Shown: positions 28,232 through 37,173 of the stretch, piece by piece
How positions within the stretch are numbered: position 1 is the first letter of the stretch
Layout of the letters: each line of letters starts with the position of its first letter
Source: Allopusillimonas ginsengisoli
GTDB taxonomy: Bacteria; Pseudomonadota; Gammaproteobacteria; Burkholderiales; Burkholderiaceae_B
Direction of reading: 5' to 3'
DNA: 64,000 bases
NCBI GenBank assembly: GCA_005239165.1
Contig: RAPG01000001.1
Coordinates: forward strand, 620,001 to 684,000
Translations under genes and position numbers: made by a program
Notes under the pieces: generated by a model
The model's input: the letters and a program-made list of their open reading frames with translations, nothing else
Told to the model about the DNA's origin: nothing
The model's database searches: none

Positions 28232-28649
28232 TGCTTTTCTCCTGCGGAAATGAATCTGCCCCGAACCGAAGCCGCTGGCTTAGCGGAACGGAAACGCTTG
28301 CAGCATGAATGACGAAGCAAAGGCCCGTCACTGTTCAGGGCCTGTAATGCAGCGCCGACGCCCTGGCACAATATTGTGTGCAGCAGGCCCAATATCGACG
28401 CGCCAACTATGCTTATCATGTTACACGCTTTGGCAGGTGTTCTGCCACCCTGTGTGCTTTTGGAGATTGCCATCCGGACAATATGGTTAAGCGGCGAGTG
28501 CCGGACCGCAGACACTACAATCAGCGATATTTCCTCACGTTACGCCGTTATCTTCCATCCTGCCTGTCGCCTGCGGTCCTTACCGCAACGCAATAACTTA
28601 CCCGAGAAGTTTCGACGAGCGCAGGACGCATTATTTTCAGGATCCCGCC
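28232..28649. promoter_or_regulatory. divergent acnA / fmdE-like intergenic region with a palindrome
   Basis: I see no credible gene in these 418 bases. They hold an inverted repeat, TGGCAG-N5-CTGCCA, at 28431-28447, roughly midway between the two start codons, which could be an operator for a dimeric regulator. It partly resembles a sigma-54 promoter (9 of 14 bases), which I consider chance. A short AGGA before the ATG at 28650 serves the downstream gene. Confidence 0.4.
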
Positions 28650-29249
28650 ATGAGCTTTCCATCGTTTTACGACACCGCGCCCACCATCACACTTCGCGAC
28701 CCGCTCGCCAACCTGCTTGGCGCATCAGAAAACGGCATCATCAAGTACCACTACGCAGACATCGTTAAGCTTGCCGGCCATTCATGCCCGACGGTGGCAG
28801 GGGCTTACCTCATGACGCGCAATGCGCTAAAAAAACTCTACGGCGACGAACTGCCCGAACGCGGCGGTATCAAGATTGAGTTTCAGGACGACCAGACCGA
28901 CGGCGTAACCGGCGTCATCGCCAATGTCATTAGCATGATTACCGGTGCGACCATTGACACGGGCTTTAAAGGTCTGGGAGGCAAATATGACCGGCGCGGC
29001 CTGTTGTTTTTCAATGTCGACATACCGGGCGAGATACGCTACACGCGCCTGGACACCGGCGCTGCCACTACCGTCAGCTACCATGCAAGCATTGTGCCTC
29101 CGAGCCCCGAGCTTATGCCTGCGCTGCGCACAATTATTGCGGGCCAAGACGATGACATTCGCCTCGAAGAGTTCGGCCACGCATGGCAGGACAGGGTTCG
29201 GCAAATCCTCGAAAATGCCGACAATCCGGCACTGATCACATATGCCTGA
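28650..29249 (+). CDS. FmdE-like domain protein
   Basis: A 199-residue cytoplasmic protein. The motif LAGHSCPTVAGAYLMTRNAL at about residues 46-65 is typical of the FmdE family, named after a gene in the formylmethanofuran dehydrogenase operon of methanogens. In that family a cysteine and histidine near this site bind metal or heme in some members. The C-terminal zinc-ribbon seen in archaeal FmdE is absent. There is no signal peptide. It converges on a TonB-dependent receptor gene 140 bp away, which may hint at a link with uptake of a metal complex or cofactor, but this is inference. No methanopterin or formate genes are in the window. Confidence 0.7.
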   Translation: MSFPSFYDTAPTITLRDPLANLLGASENGIIKYHYADIVKLAGHSCPTVAGAYLMTRNALKKLYGDELPERGGIKIEFQDDQTDGVTGVIANVISMITGATIDTGFKGLGGKYDRRGLLFFNVDIPGEIRYTRLDTGAATTVSYHASIVPPSPELMPALRTIIAGQDDDIRLEEFGHAWQDRVRQILENADNPALITYA

Positions 29250-29391
29250 GTATCTGAGGGCTTCAGCAGCGTGAGGCCCACCGCTCGACGGCCCGAGAGT
29301 TCTTTCTCTATGAGGAGCACTCACTGCTACAGCAAATAAATGACTCGCCCGATCGGGTGCTAATGAACAAGCTGTGTGCTTAGATACGTGA

Positions 29392-31503
29392 TCAAAACCC
29401 CATCTGCAGCGATAAAAAAACAGCTCGCTGCTGGCCCGGCGTAAAGTAGCGCTTATCAACCATCTTGCGGGCATCAAGCACGTACTCTGTCAAGGCAGCA
29501 TAGCGTTTGCCCGTCAGATTGCGGCCATCGAGTGCGACACGGAACTTTCCGTCAGGTGTCTCATAGCCAAATGTGAAATTAACGACGCCATAGCCAGGAG
29601 CTTTCAAGCTGTTGGCCTGGTCCACATACCACCCTGAAGCCATTTCTATGCCAGGTCCCGCATAAATCCCGGATGGGTGTCTGTACAAGACGCTGAGCTG
29701 TGCCACATGGGGAGATACGCCCGGAATTGCATTATCGCCATAGTCGGCATCGTCAGAAAACCGAAAACGACTCCATGTGTAGGACGCGTGCCAATCCAGA
29801 TAGCCTGGCAGCCCTGCCGGATGCCAACGCCCATGTATGCCGAGCTCAAGGCCCATATGCCGTGTCGCTCTGGCATTGTGCGCACGCGCCGGCAGATAGG
29901 GGTTGCCGGTGTCGGCAGCCAGCAAAATTTCATCAGTCACCCACGAATGATAGCCGGCCAGTTCCCAGCCCATATCATCATTGCCTCCGCGAGTGCCCAA
30001 CTCTGCCGTCGTGGCGCGCTGCGCTTTCAGCAGGCCGTCGAAGGTATAAAAACTAAGACTGTTGGGCGGTTCATAACTGCGGCTCACATTAGTAAAAATC
30101 TGGGTATCGTTCGTGACATCCCACACGATTCCCAGCCTTGGGCTGAGCCCCGAATAGCGCGCCGCTGCGCTCCCGTCAGGAAAATACGCCGCAGCCAGTG
30201 ACGCGACACGATTGTCAGTACGACGCCAAGACCTATTGGCCTGCGCCCCAACAATCAATGCGAGATCGCGACGCGCCCAATACGTGTTCTCTGCAAAGAG
30301 GTCAAGATTGGCGCGCCGCGCATCTAGCGTAGCCAGACGTGCGCTCAGCGGAAAGGGTAATGGGGGCAGATACTCTGGCCACGTAGCCGCGTCATGACTG
30401 CGCCCCTGACCAAGGTTGCCCCCCCACACAAATTGATTTTCGCGGCCACCAGGGCGACGGTTGATTTCGTGACGCCACGACATTCCATAATCTGCCGCAT
30501 CATAGTGGCTCACATAGCTCGTCCCGGGCGAAACAAACTTCGTACCTGTGTAAAAAATGCCCAATGAAACATGATCTTCGTTACCAAGATCTATGTCGTG
30601 CACATAGGCTGTATGCCAGCGTGGGTGCGTGCGTATGCGTGCATCAGCCGCAACGTGGCCCGCATTGGCCTGTGATGGATTATGTTGCAACTGCGCCCAT
30701 GTAAGCGGACCCGGCATGTCCACCTTGTAAAACTCGCGCGTCAGGTGCAGGCGCCCTCGTGAGGTATCACTGAAGCGGAAACCCACATTGCCATAAAAGC
30801 GAGAGATGGTCTGGGCCGAATGCTCGCGTGCGCCCTCTGAGCGCAAGGAGCTTGCCGAGGCGTAAAAATCGAAGCCATTGTCAAAAACCTCGCCGACACT
30901 CGCAGCAGCCTTGGCGTGGCCGTGCGTACCACCATCCACGCGCAAGGTACCGCCCGGGTGGGAATAGCCCGTTGGGGACACCAGGTTAATGGCTCCGCCA
31001 AGCGTTGCGACGCCCAGGCCCATTGCGTTAGCGCCCCGAAAAACCTCTATATAGTCTGCGCCTGCCGGGTCGGCGTAAATAGAATCGCCCAGATCATCGA
31101 GTCTGCCCAACGGCAATCCATCACGCAGCAAGCGCAGGCCGCGCACGCCCCCGGAAGACAGACCCGAGCCTCGTATTGACACACGGGCACTTTCCTGTCC
31201 AGAGCCACTGGGTGCGTGCACACCAGGCACTCCCCACAAGGCATCAGACACGCCCAACACCACACGCTCGCGATAGCTTGCCCCATCAATGACCGAGATA
31301 TTGCCCGGCACGGAACGCAGCGTCTTTTTCGCATCGGCAGCAGTAATTGTCGCCGCGGCCGTGGGAGCCGTGACCACAATGGTATCGAGTTGGGGCGCAG
31401 TCTCGGCTATCGTGCCTGCGTATACATTGGAACCAAGCAGATGGGTGGCGACCACAAAAGCACAGAGCAGGTAAAAACCTGCTCGCCAGGAAAACTTAAA
31501 CAT
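29392..31503 (-). CDS. TonB-dependent outer-membrane receptor
   Basis: Outer-membrane beta-barrel importer of 703 residues powered by TonB. A signal peptide is visible at residues 1-29 (FYLLCAFVVATHLLGSNVYA). The TonB box region reads LDTIVVTAP, and the plug domain (about 45-160) contains IRGSGLSSGGVRGLRLLRDG and GLGVATLGGAINLVSP. The barrel ends with a C-terminal aromatic, LSLQMGF. The ligand is not evident; the plug and barrel have the style of siderophore or metal-chelate receptors. The ATG at 31503 was chosen for the signal peptide, though no strong ribosome site precedes it. No Fur box or cobalamin riboswitch was recognised upstream. Confidence 0.9.
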   Translation of the reverse strand: MFKFSWRAGFYLLCAFVVATHLLGSNVYAGTIAETAPQLDTIVVTAPTAAATITAADAKKTLRSVPGNISVIDGASYRERVVLGVSDALWGVPGVHAPSGSGQESARVSIRGSGLSSGGVRGLRLLRDGLPLGRLDDLGDSIYADPAGADYIEVFRGANAMGLGVATLGGAINLVSPTGYSHPGGTLRVDGGTHGHAKAAASVGEVFDNGFDFYASASSLRSEGAREHSAQTISRFYGNVGFRFSDTSRGRLHLTREFYKVDMPGPLTWAQLQHNPSQANAGHVAADARIRTHPRWHTAYVHDIDLGNEDHVSLGIFYTGTKFVSPGTSYVSHYDAADYGMSWRHEINRRPGGRENQFVWGGNLGQGRSHDAATWPEYLPPLPFPLSARLATLDARRANLDLFAENTYWARRDLALIVGAQANRSWRRTDNRVASLAAAYFPDGSAAARYSGLSPRLGIVWDVTNDTQIFTNVSRSYEPPNSLSFYTFDGLLKAQRATTAELGTRGGNDDMGWELAGYHSWVTDEILLAADTGNPYLPARAHNARATRHMGLELGIHGRWHPAGLPGYLDWHASYTWSRFRFSDDADYGDNAIPGVSPHVAQLSVLYRHPSGIYAGPGIEMASGWYVDQANSLKAPGYGVVNFTFGYETPDGKFRVALDGRNLTGKRYAALTEYVLDARKMVDKRYFTPGQQRAVFLSLQMGF

Positions 31504-31841
31504 TGGAATCACAGCCTGCTTATTTATACACCTCTCCGCCGCTTCATATTGATAACACGACATCTGCGGAGGACGGCCATGAAAAACTCTCTCGCCTCGT
31601 GTGGATTCATAAGACAGATGCGCAGCTGCCAGCGCCCAGCGGGCCCAAGACCTTGCTGAGAGACCAGAGCTTACTTTGTCACCCGCAACATCATGAGCGA
31701 ACTCGCATTGTTCGTCTAGTTTTTTAATGCAAAATGACACTTGTTGACACAATATCCCGACAACATCAGTAAAATGGCCTAGTCCTCTGCACCAATCTTG
31801 CAGTTAAACCAGCGACTGCGTCTGTAGTCTAATTCACCGAC
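31504..31841. other. divergent intergenic region, TonB receptor / sensor kinase
   Basis: These 338 bases hold no gene I can support. Open frames on both strands are short or are upstream extensions of the receptor frame. A TTGACA at 31744-31749 could be a -35 element for the sensor kinase, but its spacing to the nearest A/T-rich -10 candidate (TAAAAT at 31770-31775) is too long to be convincing. Confidence 0.4.
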
Positions 31842-34193
31842 ATGAGAGACCAAAAAGCAATGTTCCAGTTGGTACTGGCCCGGCCATTAATTTGTCTCCT
31901 ACTTTGCTTGTGGCCGGTAACCCAGACTGCATCGGCCCCCTTCACCGAACAGTACCAGGCTCTTCATCTCACTGATCCAAACTTACAGGCAATAGCTCTC
32001 GAAGGCCATGTTTTGGTTTACGAAGACGTTTCCGCGGCAATGAGCATTGAGGACGTACGCCAGTTGCCGGTAGGCGCCAACATTGGTTTTATTCCCATGA
32101 GCAGTGATGTTAGCCATACTCGTTATTCCCAGTCGGCCTGGTGGCTCAAGCTGACTCTTGTTAACGATACCAGCGAGACGATGCCTTTACGCTTTTCCAG
32201 TGACACATCAAGTATTGCGTATCTCGAGTTTCACCAAACCAATTTCGACAACAGTTGGTTACACGTATATTCAGGAGAAGCCCTACCGTTGTCCGCACAG
32301 CCCTTCGGCGTCTTTCGGCGCGGCACATTTCCATTTCTGCTTGCCCCCGGCGAGAAAACAACCATCTTTACTCGTATCCAGACCGACAAAGCCTTGATGA
32401 TCGCACCCAGGCTGTATTCAGAGAAAAGCTTCGCGGCGCATGACACCCGTCTGACCTTGTGGAATGGCATGCTCATAGGAGGGCTTCTCGCCCTGACCGT
32501 CGGCAGCCTGCAAGTGGCTTTATTCTCACGCAACCGCACATTCGCCTGGTTGACCGCGCTTTCATTGGTGATCGCATTGTACGAGATGAGCGCGCGAGGT
32601 TACGCGAAGCTGCTGCTTTGGCCAGAAAGTACCGACTGGGCTGTACGTGCTACGCCCGTGTTTGGTTACGCCTCTTTGGTGCTGTTTCTGGTCTTTGTGA
32701 TGAGTGGAGCGCGGCTGCTCAAGCTAAAGCTGCCTGGTAAGGCCTGGTTGATGGGCTTGCTATTCTTTGATGCGGGGCTGTCGGCACTCGCAGTGGCGGG
32801 CCACGTAAGCACTGCTGTGCGCCTGGGGTACTTCGCCCTGGTGGCGCAAGCAGTCATAACAATAATCATCGCGATCGTACTGATGCGACGTTCAGCTCCC
32901 GCCGCGCGCATCATGCTGTTGATCACGTTATTCTTCACGCTGCACACCGCTCTTCGCTTTTCGGGTGATATCAGTTTTCTGCCCACCTGGATAGTTGAGC
33001 TGAACATGAGGGACTCGGCCAACAACCCTGTAATCGGCCTGCTGGGTCTTTTCGTTAATCTGAGCTTTCTGGCCGCCTGGGCCGTCATCGTCGCCAGGCA
33101 GCGAAGCCAGGCTCAACAGACATTGTTGGAGCACCGCAAGCATGAGCAAAATCGCCTGCAGGCTGAAGTGGAACGACAAACGGAAGCGTTAAATTCAGCG
33201 CTGCAATATGCCAATGAGAAGAATCAGCAAAAAACCGAGACATTAGGCTATATAGGTCATGATCTGCGGGCTCCGCTGGCAACCATTGCCGGGTATGCCC
33301 AATTGCTGGACATTGATAAAAAACCTTCGCAGACGCAATACATACGCGCCATCGAGCGAAGCGCGCAATACCAGCTCACATTGATTGACGAACTGCTTGA
33401 TTACGCAAAAAATGAGCTGCATCCCCTCAATCTCAACCCCGAATTTACATCTCTCACCGGCCTGCTCGACGATGTTTCTAATTATATGGCCGCTCTTTGC
33501 GCCCAGCAGAACAACACGTTCACTTGCACTGTCAGCGGGCCGATTCCAGCACAAATTTTTATTGACGAGCGCAGGCTTATGCAGGTGCTTTTGAATCTGG
33601 TGTCCAACGCAGCAAAATTCACTCAGCACGGCCATATTGCCCTCAAGCTTAATGCCATCAGCGATGGGCGTGAACGCTGGACACTACAATTTTCGATTAG
33701 CGACTCCGGAATAGGCATTGCAACAGATCAACAGACAGGCATTTTTTCGGCGTTCACCCAAGAAAGATCCAGCCACCGCGGGCTCGGACTTGGGCTGTTC
33801 ATTGCTCAGCGCATCGTCGAAAACATGGGCGGCAAGATATCGCTGGAAAGTGCGCCTGGGTTCGGAAGTACATTCACTTTCAGCCTCAACATGCTTGCCG
33901 TCGAAGATGCTGTAGCCTGGTCGCAGCCGATGCCTTCGGCCGACAATATCATCGCTGAAAACTCGGCCACTACTGATCATCTCCTGACAACGCCAATGCC
34001 TCCAGCTTATGAACGTATGGCGCTAGCCAAACTCGCACGCGATGGTCAGCTTACTGAAATTGAAGAATGGTTAAAGAACATGCATGCAAAATTGCCCGAC
34101 TGCATGCCTTTCTTTCAACGCGTTCAATCCCTGCTCACCACGCTCGATCTGGAGAAAATCGAATCATTGGCCCTAGCGTCTGGACCACACTAG
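31842..34193 (+). CDS. orphan hybrid-free sensor histidine kinase with 7TMR-DISM input
   Basis: Inner-membrane sensor of 783 residues. A signal peptide is followed by a periplasmic DISM-type jelly-roll domain (about 45-190, QSAWWLKLTLVNDTSETMPL). Next come seven membrane helices (about 205-410), a coiled coil and a HisKA domain with the phospho-acceptor histidine in GYIGHDLRAPLATIAGYAQL near residue 473. The HATPase domain has N-box NLVSNAAKF, G1 DSGIGI and G2 GLGLGLF. A further 95 or so residues without a recognised receiver or Hpt motif follow. DISM domains are thought to bind carbohydrates or similar ligands. No response regulator adjoins it. An ATG at residue 7 is an alternative start. 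Confidence 0.9.
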   Translation: MRDQKAMFQLVLARPLICLLLCLWPVTQTASAPFTEQYQALHLTDPNLQAIALEGHVLVYEDVSAAMSIEDVRQLPVGANIGFIPMSSDVSHTRYSQSAWWLKLTLVNDTSETMPLRFSSDTSSIAYLEFHQTNFDNSWLHVYSGEALPLSAQPFGVFRRGTFPFLLAPGEKTTIFTRIQTDKALMIAPRLYSEKSFAAHDTRLTLWNGMLIGGLLALTVGSLQVALFSRNRTFAWLTALSLVIALYEMSARGYAKLLLWPESTDWAVRATPVFGYASLVLFLVFVMSGARLLKLKLPGKAWLMGLLFFDAGLSALAVAGHVSTAVRLGYFALVAQAVITIIIAIVLMRRSAPAARIMLLITLFFTLHTALRFSGDISFLPTWIVELNMRDSANNPVIGLLGLFVNLSFLAAWAVIVARQRSQAQQTLLEHRKHEQNRLQAEVERQTEALNSALQYANEKNQQKTETLGYIGHDLRAPLATIAGYAQLLDIDKKPSQTQYIRAIERSAQYQLTLIDELLDYAKNELHPLNLNPEFTSLTGLLDDVSNYMAALCAQQNNTFTCTVSGPIPAQIFIDERRLMQVLLNLVSNAAKFTQHGHIALKLNAISDGRERWTLQFSISDSGIGIATDQQTGIFSAFTQERSSHRGLGLGLFIAQRIVENMGGKISLESAPGFGSTFTFSLNMLAVEDAVAWSQPMPSADNIIAENSATTDHLLTTPMPPAYERMALAKLARDGQLTEIEEWLKNMHAKLPDCMPFFQRVQSLLTTLDLEKIESLALASGPH

Positions 34194-34220
34194 GCCCGAT
34201 GCCAGAATGCGGCGCAATAC

Positions 34221-34754
34221 CTAATAACGGTAGGTGTACTGCACTTGAATAACCTGAAGCCCAGGGTTGGGCTTTTTAATGTTGGCATTAGAAAAATGCG
34301 ACAGGCGTACGCCCAGACTGCTGGTTTTTGAAAGCATGACGCCGGCGCCAATGTGACTGCCAAACTGAAGCGCAGTGCTTAGCGTTTTATCGGCAAGCTT
34401 CGTGCGCGAGAACAGCGTGGGACCGCTGCCGGCTTCAAGGTAATAACGCTCTTGCAGAGTCCAGCGCAACATGGGAATCGCATTCAATTGCCAGACGCTG
34501 GACGGCGAACGTGAGCCATCGGCTTGCCAGTAAGCCACACCCAGTTCTCCGACCAGATCCAGCCTGCCCCAGTTTTCAGAAAACCGGTGCGTCCATAGTG
34601 ACGGTGCAATCCAGGCAAGCTCATAACGCTGATAATTATTGTTTAAACCGGCACTCACCCTTACGCCGCTGGTATCAGCCTGCACGGGTAACACACAGCA
34701 TGCCGCCAGCACAGCAACAGCCAGCCGTGCATGCGTAATCGATGTTTTGTTCAT
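34221..34754 (-). CDS. pagL: PagL-like lipid A 3-O-deacylase
   Basis: Small outer-membrane beta-barrel enzyme of 177 residues that removes the 3-O acyl chain of lipid A. A signal peptide (LAVAVLAACCVLPVQA) precedes alternating amphipathic strands. The C-terminal motif RLSHFSNANIKKPNPG supplies the histidine and serine of the PagL active site, and the chain ends in a barrel-type aromatic (YTYRY). Deacylation alters surface charge and recognition by host receptors, and may change resistance to cationic peptides. The gene converges on the sensor kinase gene with a 27-bp gap and is divergent from the CoA transferase gene. Confidence 0.83.
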   Translation of the reverse strand: MNKTSITHARLAVAVLAACCVLPVQADTSGVRVSAGLNNNYQRYELAWIAPSLWTHRFSENWGRLDLVGELGVAYWQADGSRSPSSVWQLNAIPMLRWTLQERYYLEAGSGPTLFSRTKLADKTLSTALQFGSHIGAGVMLSKTSSLGVRLSHFSNANIKKPNPGLQVIQVQYTYRY

Positions 34755-34931
34755 GATGAGAGCCTACGGGGTAGTTATTTCTGGGCGAGCCTTGAGCAAG
34801 GCCGGTACAAATGTTAGCAGGCCCGCGCTTCACAAAGACGCGCCAGTTTCTATATGATGGGTCGTTTATTATCATCACAACACAGTCAAAGAGACCGGCC
34901 CCGCACTGAAAGGGCTTTCCGGAGCATATAA

Positions 34932-36125
34932 ATGAAACAACGACCGCTCGACGGCATTCGTGTCATCGAAATGGGCAGTCTTATCGCGGGCCCGTTTGCC
35001 GGCAAGACGCTGGGCGACTTTGGCGCCGATGTCATCAAAATCGAGCCACCTGAAGGCGGAGACCCATTGCGCTCATGGCGTACGCCTGCAGGTGAAACAT
35101 CCATGTGGTGGCACGTGCAGGCCCGCAACAAAAAATCACTGGCGCTAGACCTGCGCCAAAAAGAAGGGCAAGACATTGCACGCAGGCTCATCCTGGAAGC
35201 CGACATCCTCATTGAAAACTTTCGGCCTGGCACACTTGAAAAGTGGGGGCTAGACTACGAGACACTGTCTGCGCAGAACCCTGGTCTTATCATGCTGCGC
35301 ATCTCGGGCTACGGCCAGACTGGCCCCATGCGCGATCTGCCAGGATACGGCGTTGTGGCCGAAGCCATGGGCGGGTTCAGGTATATCACGGGCGAACCCG
35401 GCAAAGCGCCTGTGCGTCCAGGCATAAGCATAGGCGACTCACTGTCGGCACTGCATGGCGTCATGGGCATCATGATGGCGCTTTATCACCGTGATACCGG
35501 ATCAGGCAAAGGTCAGGTCATCGACGTGGCGCTGTATGAGTCGGTGTTCAACATGATGGAAGGTGCCGTACCCGAGTATGACCGGCTCGGCATGGTGCGC
35601 GAACCCGCTGGCAGCGCCATTCAGGGCATCGCCCCCACCAACGCTTACCCGTGCGCAGACGGCAGCTATGTGCTGATTGCCGGCAATGGTGACAGCATTT
35701 TCAAGCGACTGATGGCACTGATAGCCCGGGATGACCTTGCCAACGACCCCGCCCTGGCCCGCAACCACGGCCGTGTGACTGCCATGGCCCGCATCGACGA
35801 AGCCATCGCCGCATGGAGCCAGCAACACACGCTGGACGAAGCACTGTCGTTACTCGCCGGCGCGGGCGTGCCCGCAGGAAAAATCTACACCGTCAAAGAC
35901 ATTGTGAATGACGAGCAGTACCAGGCAAGGGACATGATCCAGAACATAACCCTTGCCGATGGCTCCGCGCTCAAGGTGCCCGGAGTTGTACCCAAGCTCA
36001 GCGCCACGCCCGGGGGATTCAGTGGTGGCGGCCCCGCATTGGGGCAGCATACCGAATCAGTACTGGCAGAGCTGGGTTTTGACCAGGATGCCATCCAGCG
36101 TCTTAAAAGTGCAGGGGTAATCTGA
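34932..36125 (+). CDS. CaiB/BaiF (family III) CoA transferase
   Basis: Transfers coenzyme A between acyl-CoA and carboxylic acids. The 397-residue protein opens with the family signature LDGIRVIEMGSLIAGPFAGK and continues with LGDFGADVIKIEPPEGGDPL, NKKSLALDLRQKEG and ENFRPGTLEKWGLDY. The catalytic aspartate lies in the usual place after RPGISIGDSLSALHG. The substrate is unknown. It stands alone on the plus strand. The acyl-CoA catabolic operon that ends near 37 kb is a plausible partner because both handle CoA thioesters, but the genes are separated by chaN and are convergent. Confidence 0.9.
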   Translation: MKQRPLDGIRVIEMGSLIAGPFAGKTLGDFGADVIKIEPPEGGDPLRSWRTPAGETSMWWHVQARNKKSLALDLRQKEGQDIARRLILEADILIENFRPGTLEKWGLDYETLSAQNPGLIMLRISGYGQTGPMRDLPGYGVVAEAMGGFRYITGEPGKAPVRPGISIGDSLSALHGVMGIMMALYHRDTGSGKGQVIDVALYESVFNMMEGAVPEYDRLGMVREPAGSAIQGIAPTNAYPCADGSYVLIAGNGDSIFKRLMALIARDDLANDPALARNHGRVTAMARIDEAIAAWSQQHTLDEALSLLAGAGVPAGKIYTVKDIVNDEQYQARDMIQNITLADGSALKVPGVVPKLSATPGGFSGGGPALGQHTESVLAELGFDQDAIQRLKSAGVI

Positions 36126-36163
36126 ACGGCACGATTAACGATACTGCATTCAGCGCGTCACCG

Positions 36164-37027
36164 TTAAGAAGCAGGCGGCGTCTGAAAACGACTGCGCAAG
36201 CCCTCGCAAGGATCCGGCCGGTCTGTCGCCGGCACCACAATATCAAGATCATAGTCGGCGGAATCTGCAGGCGCTTCGGTAAAGCCCACGGTAAATATAT
36301 GGGCGTGCCCCAGCCAACGGGGCACGCCATGTTGCTTGCGGACATGGCCGTTTCCGGCCAGCAATACAACAGGCTGATGGCCACCCTGCGACGCCTGGCG
36401 CAGTATGGAAGCCATGACTGCATCCCGCGCAATCTGTGCTTGCGCCATGCCATTTACCATGTGTTCAGGAAGCACACCGCAATGCGCCTGCTGCACATCA
36501 TGCTCCTGCGCACGCAGCAAATCAGGCGGCGCAGAGCCTGCAAGTCCAAGTTCATGCATTACGGCGGCAGAAAAAACAGCGGCATAGCCCCGCTTCATAA
36601 TGCTGGCAGCGTCGGTACGCGAAAGGTTGGCTGCCAGCACCCGCAAACCCTGCTCCAGCGCCAGATCTATAACCGGTTCGTAATACGCCCATTCCCACCC
36701 TTTGGCGTCGGGCGCGGTTTTCTGGATGACGCACTGTGCATTGGCGCAGGTTTGCATGGCATCATCAAGACGCGCCTGCTGCTGAAGATCGAATTGCTCC
36801 ATGGCAATCACCGGACGCCAGCCGTTATGCACAGCCTGCCGCAAAGCCTCAGTGCGCTGGTAGTGCGCCTGAGCATTGTCATGAACCTCACCAAGCAACA
36901 CGATGTCATGCCGGACAAGTTGGCCGGCCAGGCTGGCGGGTGGGCTCTGCCTGTTGGCTGCGCAGGACGCAAGCAGGCCACAGGCCAGTATGGCCGCTGC
37001 CAGCTTCATTGCATTAAAGATCACCAT
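36164..37027 (-). CDS. ChaN-family lipoprotein
   Basis: Predicted outer-membrane-anchored lipoprotein of 287 residues. The lipobox is LLASC, with lipidation at the cysteine near residue 22. The mature part begins with the ChaN motif HDIVLLGEVHDNAQAHYQRT and contains IAMEQFDLQQQARLDDAM. Its fold is related to the TIKI/EreA-like hydrolase family. Campylobacter ChaN binds heme as a dimer and is tied to iron uptake, so an iron role is possible here but untested. The first ATG has a weak G-rich site; an ATG at 37009 would still give a good signal peptide. It lies between the CoA transferase and acyl-CoA dehydrogenase genes. Confidence 0.83.
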   Translation of the reverse strand: MVIFNAMKLAAAILACGLLASCAANRQSPPASLAGQLVRHDIVLLGEVHDNAQAHYQRTEALRQAVHNGWRPVIAMEQFDLQQQARLDDAMQTCANAQCVIQKTAPDAKGWEWAYYEPVIDLALEQGLRVLAANLSRTDAASIMKRGYAAVFSAAVMHELGLAGSAPPDLLRAQEHDVQQAHCGVLPEHMVNGMAQAQIARDAVMASILRQASQGGHQPVVLLAGNGHVRKQHGVPRWLGHAHIFTVGFTEAPADSADYDLDIVVPATDRPDPCEGLRSRFQTPPAS

Positions 37028-37173
37028 CGCGCCCCCAACCCTTGGTCACTCACGCCACCGTACTGGCCGCGCAGGGCAATCTGTACCGCCATCTGAAGGC
37101 TGGGTTTGAGACGCCCGTGCGAAGGTCGCAGTATAGCGCCCCGCCTATGCACAGACTAATACACGCGCACATG

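Noticed and set aside
28430..28446. Sigma-54-like sequence before the FmdE-like gene
   Set aside because: Only 9 of 14 defined bases match, and the -12 element lacks TTGC; the dyad symmetry explains the sequence better.
29078..29477. Minus-strand ORFs opposite the FmdE-like gene
   Set aside because: They lack domains, run across the convergent gap and disagree with the well-supported plus-strand gene.
31645..31670. GCTGAGA motif resembling a thi-box (TPP riboswitch)
   Set aside because: The second conserved TPP element does not follow at a sensible distance, and the strand does not fit a thiamine gene.
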